Shown here piece after piece: positions 43,622 to 50,300 of a stretch of 64,000 nucleotides of DNA. The notes under the pieces are model-generated. The model was given only the letters and a program-made list of their open reading frames with translations. It was not told the DNA's origin and did not search any database. Made by a program: the position numbers and the translations under genes. Source of the stretch: Bordetella sp. H567. Its GTDB lineage: Bacteria > Pseudomonadota > Gammaproteobacteria > Burkholderiales > Burkholderiaceae_B. Location of the stretch: assembly GCF_001704295.1 (NCBI RefSeq), contig NZ_CP012334.1, positions 2,058,084 through 2,122,083 of the forward strand, given 5' to 3'. Each line of letters opens with the position of its first letter. The stretch's first letter is position 1.

Positions 43622-44266
43622 TCAACCGCCGTCCCGCGCAGTCGCGCGTTCGCCGATGCCGGATGCGGGGCGCGGCATATGCCCGGCGGCCGTGCCCATC
43701 GCGGGTCGCAGGGCCGCGGGCGTTTTTCCCGGCGCCGGGCGTACCAGCCATTCACCCGCCATCAGCAGGCCGATCAGGACGTAGCTGATCACGCCGTTGT
43801 ACAGCGTCCACCAATGCCAGGGCGCCCACAGCGACAGCGTCGCGGACACCAGCCCGTTGAACGCGAAAAAGCCGGCCCACACCTGCGTGACGCGGCGGGT
43901 ATACGCGACGGCATGCGGCGGCAGGTCCGGATGGCGCAGGCGCGCGAAGCGTTCCACCACAGGCATGCCGCGCCACAGGCTGGACGCGAAAACGGCCAGC
44001 ATGGCGACGTTGACCAGGACCGGATAGCCGCGCAGCCAGCGCCCGTCATCGGACCACGCGATCAGCGCGCAGAACGCCACCACGATCGCCGGGAGCAGCC
44101 AGCCGCCCGCGGCCCGCTGCCTGTCCACCAGCGCGCGCGCCAGCCACAATGCCGCCAGCGGCAGCAGGATCCATCGCGCCGTGCCGTTTTCCAGGCTGGC
44201 ATGCGCGACGAAGGGGTAGGCCACGCCGGCCAGGGCCAGGGCGATCGCCAGGACGGCCCGCGTCAT
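43622..44266 (-). CDS. Integral membrane protein of the polyene cluster (COG4648-like)
   Basis: A 214-residue protein with about six hydrophobic helices (AVLAIALALAGVAYPFVAH, WILLPLAALWLARAL, LLPAIVVAFCALIAW, and three later including GVISYVLIGLLMAGEWLV). Function is unknown, but proteins of this type recur in aryl-polyene and related clusters, suggesting a role in membrane assembly or export. The Pro/Ala-rich ~35-residue tail is cytoplasmic or disordered. The start overlaps the ACP stop by 4 bases; the ligase gene follows after 11 bases. Confidence 0.82.
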   Translation of the reverse strand: MTRAVLAIALALAGVAYPFVAHASLENGTARWILLPLAALWLARALVDRQRAAGGWLLPAIVVAFCALIAWSDDGRWLRGYPVLVNVAMLAVFASSLWRGMPVVERFARLRHPDLPPHAVAYTRRVTQVWAGFFAFNGLVSATLSLWAPWHWWTLYNGVISYVLIGLLMAGEWLVRPAPGKTPAALRPAMGTAAGHMPRPASGIGERATARDGG

Positions 44267-44535
44267 GCGGCCGGTTCCCGCTGCTGCAGCTGTTTCTGTT
44301 GTTCCCACACGGCGTCGACCACGTCCTGCACCGTGCGCACGGTACGGAAGTTCTCGGCCGCGAGTTTGTAGCCGGTTTCACGCTTGATGTGATCAAGCAG
44401 GTCGATGGCGTCGATGCTGTCGATTTCCAGGTCGGTGTACAGATGCGCCGATGGCACGACGCGATCGGCCGGGATTTCGAACAATTCCACCAGGGCTTCG
44501 CGCAGGACGCTGAAGATGTCTTCCCGGGTTTGCAT
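44263..44535 (-). CDS. Acyl carrier protein (ApeF-like)
   Basis: A 90-residue carrier with the phosphopantetheine site S40 in LEIDSIDAIDLLDHIK. It carries the starter or growing polyene as a thioester. The acceptor serine should be modified by the divergent phosphopantetheinyl transferase at 46541-47338. It is separated by 18 bases from the second carrier protein. Gln-rich C-terminus (EQQKQLQQREP). Confidence 0.93.
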   Translation of the reverse strand: MQTREDIFSVLREALVELFEIPADRVVPSAHLYTDLEIDSIDAIDLLDHIKRETGYKLAAENFRTVRTVQDVVDAVWEQQKQLQQREPAA

Positions 44536-44553
44536 AACACTAGCTCCAGTTGC

Positions 44554-44814
44554 TCAGGCGCCCCGCTGGGCGGACACGAATTTGCTCAGGTTGGCCACCG
44601 TGGCGAAGTGGTCGCGCATATTACGCGTTTCCGGATCGATGGCGATGCCGTAGCGCTTCTGCAAGGCAAGCCCCAATTCCAGCGCATCGACCGAATCCAG
44701 GCCCAGGCCGTCGCCGAACAGGTCCGCATCGCTGTCGATGTCCGCGGGCGCGATGTCTTCCAGGCCCAACGCATCGATGATGAGTTGCTTGATTTCACTT
44801 TCCAGCTGTTCCAT
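44554..44814 (-). CDS. Acyl carrier protein (ApeE-like)
   Basis: A second carrier of 86 residues, with attachment site S41 in GLDSVDALELGLALQ. The two carriers differ clearly in helix 2 and 3, so they likely serve separate steps (starter loading versus elongation, or polyene versus lipid anchor). Its start lies within the last 20 bases of the upstream acyltransferase gene. Confidence 0.93.
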   Translation of the reverse strand: MEQLESEIKQLIIDALGLEDIAPADIDSDADLFGDGLGLDSVDALELGLALQKRYGIAIDPETRNMRDHFATVANLSKFVSAQRGA

Positions 44815-45598
44815 CCAGGCCTAGCTCCGTTTTGAAATAGTGATGTAGATGATCGTTCATGCGCCGGCCCGCGATGGGGGCGGGATGCTGTTCGGTCCAT
44901 AGGCGGGGATCGATGTCCGCCCCGACCTCGAAGACGTAATGCATGCGGCGGTGGGGGATGCGGTACCAGGGTTCGCCCTTGGTCAGGCTGCGCGTGTTCA
45001 TGGTGATGACCACCGGCGTGACGACCCGCGCGCCGCGGATGGCGATGGCGCAGGCGCCCCGGTGGAATCGCGGTGGCGCATCCACCGGCGTGCGCGTGCC
45101 TTCCGGAAAGACGATCAGCGTTTCGCCGTCGCGCAATACCTGCGCGGCGCGTTCCAGCATGTCCAGGCTCTCGTCATTGCTGATGTAGCCGGCGTTGCGT
45201 ATCGGCCCCGCGGTGAACGGGTTCTTCACCAGGCTGTGCTTGACCACGCAATTCGCGTGGGGCACGTGCGCGATCAGGAAAACGACGTCCAGCAGCGAAG
45301 GGTGGTTGGCCACGATCATCTGGTGCGGCCGGCCCAGGCGCTCGATGCCGCGGAATTCGTAGGTCAGGACGCCCATGCGCACCAACAGCCGCACGAAGCG
45401 GTGGAAGGTCAAGGTGATGACGGCGCGCGATCGCCGATGGCGCCGTGCCGGCTGCATGATCAGCAGCCGCTGCGCCGGGAAGATCACCAGGCGCAGGAAC
45501 AGGCCGCCCAGGCCGAACAGGGCGAACGCCACCGCCGTGGCGATCAGGCGCAGCAGCCAGGCGTCCTGGCGCGCCGTGCTGGCGGGCAAGGCGCTCAT
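44795..45598 (-). CDS. 1-acyl-glycerol-3-phosphate-acyltransferase-like enzyme (ApeD-like)
   Basis: A 267-residue PlsC-type acyltransferase with NHPSLLD (HxxxxD catalytic motif), FPEGTRTPVD, and an N-terminal membrane segment (LIATAVAFALFGLGGLFLRLVIF). It would transfer an acyl group, perhaps the polyene itself, to a lipid-like acceptor. It overlaps the chain-length-factor gene by 4 bases upstream and the ACP by 20 bases downstream. Confidence 0.88.
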   Translation of the reverse strand: MSALPASTARQDAWLLRLIATAVAFALFGLGGLFLRLVIFPAQRLLIMQPARRHRRSRAVITLTFHRFVRLLVRMGVLTYEFRGIERLGRPHQMIVANHPSLLDVVFLIAHVPHANCVVKHSLVKNPFTAGPIRNAGYISNDESLDMLERAAQVLRDGETLIVFPEGTRTPVDAPPRFHRGACAIAIRGARVVTPVVITMNTRSLTKGEPWYRIPHRRMHYVFEVGADIDPRLWTEQHPAPIAGRRMNDHLHHYFKTELGLDGTAGK

Positions 45599-46407
45599 GA
45601 TGCGCGCCGCCATTGCCAGTACGCCGCGCGCCCGGGATGCCGCCATTGCGGCGTGCCCAGGATCAGGTGGCGCAGCAGGTTGAGCGGATGCGGCCAGCAG
45701 GGCGACGTATGGGCGTCGCCGGGGCCGCCAGCCGCGCGGCTGCCGTCGTCGCGATCGGTACCCTTGTCGACATGGGCCTGCGCGCAAAGGCCGGCATCGC
45801 TGCCGGCTTGCGCCTGCGTGCTCAGCCGCAGCTGGAAAGCATCGCCCTTGCCGATCCGCAGGGCCAGCGCATAGGAGAAAGGCACATCGTCGATCCAGGG
45901 CCGGTAGCCGGCCGGCGGCGTTTCTTCCGCCAGGATCACCAGCACCTCTTCGTGGCCGGCATCCAGCAACAGGCAGGCTTCGGCAATGGCGCTTTCCAGT
46001 CCATCGCCGGCCGCGGACAGCGCAACCGATTCGACGGTTTCCTTGCGCAGGATGGACCACAGCCCAGCAGTGGCGTTGTGTACGGACAGGCTGAAGGACG
46101 TCGGCGATAGCGCTTCGTCGCGCGCCAGGCATTGCAGCAGGTCGAAGCTGCGCGTGGTTTCGCCGTGGTGCGAGGCATAGACCAGCGGCATCGCCGGGCG
46201 CCCGTCCGCCAGCGGCCAGGCGCAGGCGACCGCCATCCGCGCCAGCGGGCTGAGCCGGCGGCGCTGCAGCGGAGGCAGGAATCCCAGGGTAGGGGGAGTG
46301 GCGGCGACGGTAGGGCAGTACGGCGTGCGTGCCCATGTTTCCCAGGCGGGAAGATCCTCCATGCCCGGCGCCCAGGCGTGCCATGCGGATATTGCAAAGT
46401 CGAACAT
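45595..46407 (-). CDS. Ketosynthase-like chain length factor (ApeC-like)
   Basis: A short (270 aa) ketosynthase-like protein lacking the catalytic Cys: the expected nucleophile region reads SLSVHNATAGLWSI, with no Cys. It keeps the thiolase-fold N-terminal half (ISAWHAWAPG..., LSPLARMAVACAWPL). In the studied aryl-polyene system such a protein (ApeC) forms a heterodimer with the active ketosynthase. This is the first gene of the operon; its promoter should lie in the 133 bases to the divergent PPTase gene. An insertion near residue 205-230 is Gly/Asp-rich. Confidence 0.82.
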   Translation of the reverse strand: MFDFAISAWHAWAPGMEDLPAWETWARTPYCPTVAATPPTLGFLPPLQRRRLSPLARMAVACAWPLADGRPAMPLVYASHHGETTRSFDLLQCLARDEALSPTSFSLSVHNATAGLWSILRKETVESVALSAAGDGLESAIAEACLLLDAGHEEVLVILAEETPPAGYRPWIDDVPFSYALALRIGKGDAFQLRLSTQAQAGSDAGLCAQAHVDKGTDRDDGSRAAGGPGDAHTSPCWPHPLNLLRHLILGTPQWRHPGRAAYWQWRRAS

Positions 46408-46540
46408 GCGCGAAAGTGTACCGGTCCACCGGAATCGATAGGGGCTTTGTTGTTATTGTTCAAACCATGTTCATGCCGCTTATTCGCGCAATTCCAACGT
46501 TTTTTCAGCGAATTGTCAGCTCACCCGCTGGGATTTCCCA
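46408..46540. promoter_or_regulatory. Divergent promoter region of the polyene operon and its PPTase
   Basis: This AT-richer gap must drive 15 kb of minus-strand genes and the plus-strand PPTase. Minus-strand candidates: CTGACA and TGGAAT 17 bases apart, and TTGAAC with TATCGA 17 bases apart. Plus-strand candidate: TTGTTC with CTTATT at 17 bases. None is a perfect match and no obvious operator dyad is visible. Confidence 0.4.
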
Positions 46541-47338
46541 ATGACGGCCACCTTGACGCTGTGGTGGGGAGATCCCGGCCTGGCGGGGCAGTATCGCGCC
46601 GATCTGTTGCAGGCTGCCGACAGGCAGCGTGCCGGCCATGCGCGCGCGCCGCGGGCCGAGCTGGACTGGCGCGTCAGCCGGGCATTGTTGCAGCAGGTGC
46701 GCGCGGCCTGGCCGGCCGGCGCGTCGCCCGCGCTGTCGCTCAGCCATGCCCGCGGCCACGCGCTGGTCGCCGCGGCACCGGCCGGCTGGCGCGTCGGCGT
46801 GGACCTGGAAGCCTTGCGCGCCCGCGACACGGCCGCGCTGGCGCAGTGGTGCTGCACCGGCGACGAACGGGCCGCCTTGGCCGCTTGCGACGGCGAAGCG
46901 CGCCGCCGGGCGTTCTACCAGCTGTGGACCCTGAAGGAGTCCTTCATCAAGGCGGCCGGCCTGGATTTTCCGGCGGACATGCGGTCCGTGGGCCTGGCGC
47001 CCGGCCCACGGGCGCCGTCGGGGCCGGGGCCAGGGTCGGAAGGCGCGCCATGGCGGGGCTGGCGGCTGCGCGCGCCGGGGTCTGGCTGGCATGCCTGGTC
47101 GGCGGTGCTGGACCAGGCATGGGCGGCGTCGATTGTCTGGTGCCAACCGGACATCGCGGACAGCCGCGCGCCGGATAACGCCGCCGCCGATGGTCCGTGC
47201 GGTCCCGATGGCGTCCATGGTGCCAATGTCGCGGGCGCCACCGATGACGCCCGCGCCCCCCATTGCCTCGCGCCGGCCTGGCGCACGGCAGAGGGCGTCA
47301 TCGCGCCGCGCATCCTGCCGGCGGGGCGGTGGCGCTGA
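46541..47338 (+). CDS. 4'-phosphopantetheinyl transferase (Sfp superfamily)
   Basis: Transfers phosphopantetheine from CoA to carrier-protein serines. The 265-residue protein shows the Mg-binding VGVDLEALRARD and the WTLKESFIKAAG motif (W-x-x-K-E-x-x-x-K-A) typical of Sfp-like enzymes, preceded by SLSHARGHALVAA. Being divergent from the polyene operon with its two ACPs, it very likely activates them. The last ~90 residues are Ala/Pro/Asp-rich and not typical of the fold. Its stop directly abuts the stop of the LysR gene. Confidence 0.88.
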   Translation: MTATLTLWWGDPGLAGQYRADLLQAADRQRAGHARAPRAELDWRVSRALLQQVRAAWPAGASPALSLSHARGHALVAAAPAGWRVGVDLEALRARDTAALAQWCCTGDERAALAACDGEARRRAFYQLWTLKESFIKAAGLDFPADMRSVGLAPGPRAPSGPGPGSEGAPWRGWRLRAPGSGWHAWSAVLDQAWAASIVWCQPDIADSRAPDNAAADGPCGPDGVHGANVAGATDDARAPHCLAPAWRTAEGVIAPRILPAGRWR

Positions 47339-48229
47339 TCAGGGCGACAGCGCCTGCGCGACTTCCGCGCATGCCAGCCGCAGGCAATTCACGAAGCCAT
47401 GATGCAGCGCCGACATGGGATCGTCCGCGTGCACCAGGGCGCCGATCTGGAAATGCACCGGCGGGTCCAGCCGGCGGATGGACAGGCCGGGGCGCGAGAT
47501 CCCGTGCGCGCTGTAGGCATCGACGATGGCGTCGCCGCAGCCTGCTTCCACCATGGCGCAGGCCATGTAGTGCGTCTGCACTTGCAAGGCCGTGCTCATG
47601 CTGACGCCGTGTTCCGCCAGCGCCGCCTGCAGCAGGCTGCCGAGGGGGTCGCGCGGATCCATGGCGATCAGCTTGTCGGGCCGTACGCTGGCCAGCGGCA
47701 CCGCCTGGCCGCCGGGTTCCCGGCTGACATAGACCATTTCCGAGCGGTCCAGATCGATCCGCGCGATGCCCGGATGGGCAGGCGGCTCGTAGGTCACCGC
47801 CATGTCGATTTCCCGTGCCAGCAGCCCGGCAATCAGCTCGCCGGTATGGTGGGTTTGCAGGCTGAAGGTGATGTCCGGCTGTCGGCTGCGGCTGATGCCG
47901 GCCGCGCGGGGCACCACGCCCAGTCCCAGGCTGGGCGCGCAGCCGATGCGCAGGTGCCCGCGAGGATGGTGGCGCAGATTGGCGGCCAGCTTGCGCACGC
48001 TTTCGAGGTCGCGCGACAGGCGCGCGATGTCCGGGGCCAGGATGTCGGCCTCGCGCGTGGCGCGCAGCCTGCCCTTGACCCGCTCGAACAGCCGGAAGCC
48101 CACCTGGGCCTCGGCGTGCGCCAGCATTTTGCTGGCGGCGGGCTGCGAAATATGCAACGCCTGGGCCGCGCGACTCAGAGAGCCGGTGGCCCGGATGGCT
48201 TCGAAGAGTTCGATATGGCGCAGACGCAT
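47339..48229 (-). CDS. LysR-family transcriptional regulator
   Basis: A 296-residue LTTR. The winged helix-turn-helix lies at residues 1-60 (MRLRHIELFEAIRATGSLSRAAQALHISQPAASKMLAHAEAQVGFRLFER). A periplasmic-binding-like effector domain follows (LRIGCAPSLGLGVVPRAA..., HYMACAMVEAGCGDAIVD). It is divergent from the D-amino-acid dehydrogenase, which it most probably regulates. A good LysR-box candidate lies in the shared promoter region. Confidence 0.93.
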   Translation of the reverse strand: MRLRHIELFEAIRATGSLSRAAQALHISQPAASKMLAHAEAQVGFRLFERVKGRLRATREADILAPDIARLSRDLESVRKLAANLRHHPRGHLRIGCAPSLGLGVVPRAAGISRSRQPDITFSLQTHHTGELIAGLLAREIDMAVTYEPPAHPGIARIDLDRSEMVYVSREPGGQAVPLASVRPDKLIAMDPRDPLGSLLQAALAEHGVSMSTALQVQTHYMACAMVEAGCGDAIVDAYSAHGISRPGLSIRRLDPPVHFQIGALVHADDPMSALHHGFVNCLRLACAEVAQALSP

Positions 48230-48257
48230 GGCGGCTCGGCGGGAACAGTAAGATCGA

Positions 48258-48272
48258 ATAGCAAAAGGTTAT
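48258..48272. promoter_or_regulatory. Candidate LysR binding box
   Basis: ATAGC-AAAAG-GTTAT is an imperfect dyad of the T-N11-A type (four of five arm positions pair), about 30-40 bases before the lysR start. ATCGAAT is repeated on either side (48253-48259 and 48273-48279). Both are typical features of an LTTR-controlled divergent promoter. Confidence 0.5.
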
Positions 48273-48322
48273 ATCGAATCGGCCCCCGGCGCACGATGTA
48301 ACCCATTTGTCCTCGTTCGGTA

Positions 48323-48344
48323 CAGGGGTCATCCAAGACCCCTG
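48323..48344. repeat. Perfect 8-bp inverted repeat upstream of dadA
   Basis: CAGGGGTC-ATCCAA-GACCCCTG lies about 140 bases before the dehydrogenase start. It could be a second operator or a leader hairpin for dadA. No T-run follows, so a terminator is less likely. Confidence 0.4.
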
Positions 48345-48481
48345 GCCTTCTTGTGTTACCGAAGTAAGCCGGCCGGTCCCTCAGCCATAGCCGAAGGTTA
48401 TGCATTGTGGTGGCTTTGGCATTTGCCCCCGGTCGGGCGGGTGCCCAGAATTCGCCCTATGAACGACTTCAAGGCAGTGCC

Positions 48482-49729
48482 ATGCGCGTATGCGTGATCG
48501 GTGCGGGCGTGGTGGGCGTGACCTCCGCCTATTTCCTGGCTCGACAGGGCTATGAGGTAACGCTGGTGGACGGGCAGCGCGGTCCCGGCGAGGAGACCAG
48601 CTACGCCAATGGCGGCCAGCTCAGCTACAGCTATGTCGCGCCGCTGGCGGGGCCGGGGGTGCTGTCCAGCGTACCCGCGTGGTTGCTGCGCGACGATTCC
48701 CCGCTGCGCTTCCGGCCGCGGCTGGACCCGCATCAGTGGAAATGGTGCCTGCAATTCGCGTTGGCGTGCCGTGCCTCGGTGTCGCGCCGCGTCACGGCCG
48801 AGATGCTGACCTTGTCCTACCTCAGCCGTGATGTCCTGCATGCGCTGCTCGAACAGGAGCCTTTGTCCTTCAGCCACCTGCGCAACGGCAAGCTGATCGT
48901 GTATCGCAGCCACGCGCTGCTCGAAAAAGCGCGGGCCCTCGTGGAATACCAGGCCAGCCACGGCGCCGAGCAGCAGGTGCTGAACGCCGCGCAAACCCTG
49001 GATATGGAGCCCGCGTTGGCCGGCATGCGCGCGCATCTGGCCGGTGCCGTGTACACCCCCGGGGAAGAGGTCGGCGATTGCCTGCGCTTCACGGAGGGGC
49101 TGTTCGAACGCCTGTCGCGCCAGCACAACGTCCGCACCTTGATGGGCACGCCGGTATCCGGCCTGCGCCGCAGCGGCGCCCGCATCGTGGCCGCGCGCAC
49201 GCCGGCGGGCGACATCGAGGCCGACGCCTACGTGGTGGCGGCCGGCATGGGCAGCCGGGGCTTGTTGCGTCCCCTGGGGCAGGACCTGCCCATCTATGGA
49301 CTGAAGGGATACAGCCTGAGCGTGCCGGTGAACAACGACGAGGCGGCCGGCCCGGCGATCAGCGTGACCGACTACGAGCGGCGCATCGTCTACGCGCCCA
49401 TAGGCCAGGTGCTGCGCATGGCCGCCATGGTGGATATCGGCGGCGGTCCTGGCATCGACGAGGCCCGCATCGCGCTGCTCAAGCGCCAGGTTGGCGACAC
49501 CTTCCCGGCCCTGCCCCTCGAGGCCGCGCAGCCGTGGGCGGGCCTGCGCCCCGCGACGCCCTCCGGCAAGCCGTGGATCGGCCCCAGCCGCGCGGCGTGC
49601 AATCTGTGGATGAACGTGGGACACGGCGCACTCGGCTTCACGCTGGCTTGCGGCAGCGCGGCGCTGCTGACCGCCCAGATGGCCGGCATCCAGGCGCCCA
49701 TCGAACCGCGCCCATTCCTGCCGGGCTGA
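48482..49729 (+). CDS. dadA: D-amino-acid dehydrogenase small-subunit type (DadA-like FAD oxidase)
   Basis: A membrane-associated flavoprotein of 415 residues oxidising D-amino acids to 2-oxo acids and feeding electrons to the respiratory chain. N-terminal MRVCVIGAGVVGVTSAYFLARQGYEVTLVD is the FAD-binding loop, then SYANGGQLSYSYVAPLAGPGV, typical of DadA. GLRPATPSGKPWIGPS and NVGHGALGFTLACGSA at the C-terminus complete the DAO family pattern. The start at 48482 gives a canonical N-terminus; upstream in-frame codons extend into the promoter. The product is most likely regulated by the divergent LysR protein. Confidence 0.9.
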   Translation: MRVCVIGAGVVGVTSAYFLARQGYEVTLVDGQRGPGEETSYANGGQLSYSYVAPLAGPGVLSSVPAWLLRDDSPLRFRPRLDPHQWKWCLQFALACRASVSRRVTAEMLTLSYLSRDVLHALLEQEPLSFSHLRNGKLIVYRSHALLEKARALVEYQASHGAEQQVLNAAQTLDMEPALAGMRAHLAGAVYTPGEEVGDCLRFTEGLFERLSRQHNVRTLMGTPVSGLRRSGARIVAARTPAGDIEADAYVVAAGMGSRGLLRPLGQDLPIYGLKGYSLSVPVNNDEAAGPAISVTDYERRIVYAPIGQVLRMAAMVDIGGGPGIDEARIALLKRQVGDTFPALPLEAAQPWAGLRPATPSGKPWIGPSRAACNLWMNVGHGALGFTLACGSAALLTAQMAGIQAPIEPRPFLPG

Positions 49730-49936
49730 GGCGCGGCGCCACGGGCCGTTACGGTTCGGTCCGCAGGCGGCCGCCGCCGCGACGGGATTGCACGGCCAAG
49801 CCCGCAGCCAGGGGATGGGTAGAGCGAAAGGAGATGAGTCCGACCGAGCTAGCATGCCCGGCCGGACCCCGTTCGCGAACGTATCAGAGAGGCGGGAAGG
49901 TGCGCCGCAAAGGGGCCCTTCCGCTATGCGGACGGA

Positions 49937-50131
49937 TTAGCGCTTCTGGTCGGACCCCGACCCGTGGCTAGGGTGCTGCTGCCCCTGCTGCTGGCCGGAG
50001 CGGTTCTGTTGCTGTTGCTGCTGCGAGCGTTGTGGGTTCTGGTTCTGTTGTTGGCCCTGCTGGCCTTGCTGCGACTGCTGGCGCTGGCCCTGTTGGTTTT
50101 GCTGGTTCTGCTGGTTCGATTGCTGCTTCAT
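49937..50131 (-). CDS. Glutamine-rich disordered small protein (64 aa)
   Basis: Begins MKQQSNQQNQQNQQGQRQQS, with AAAGGAG 7 bases before the ATG, one of the better ribosome-binding sites in the window. By my count 32 of the 64 residues are Gln, the rest mainly Asn, Ser, Gly, Arg; the end HGSGSDQKR is hydrophilic. There is no signal peptide, membrane segment or fold, so it is probably an intrinsically disordered protein that could phase-separate or bind other molecules. Its codons are almost all CAG/CAA, giving a local CTG-rich tract. Family not recognised. Confidence 0.65.
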   Translation of the reverse strand: MKQQSNQQNQQNQQGQRQQSQQGQQGQQQNQNPQRSQQQQQQNRSGQQQGQQHPSHGSGSDQKR

Positions 50132-50300
50132 TGCTGGCTCCTTTGCATGATGGCTCCCGCCGGACGTGGATAGCGGGAAAATGCGGAACGGATCCGCACC
50201 GAGAGGGCAGCAAATGCTGTGCCTCCATGCCTTAGTCCGGCCGGTGGAGGGCAGCGGGCGGGTGTGCGCGCATCCCGGCACCGCGGGCATGGTCGGGCTT

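Noticed and set aside
49850-49920. Sequence GCCGCAAAGGGGCCC after AGAGAGGCGGG downstream of dadA, vaguely like a glycine riboswitch core.
   Set aside because: The conserved pairing and second aptamer motifs are not visible and the position is 3' of the gene it might control. A covariance-model search would decide.
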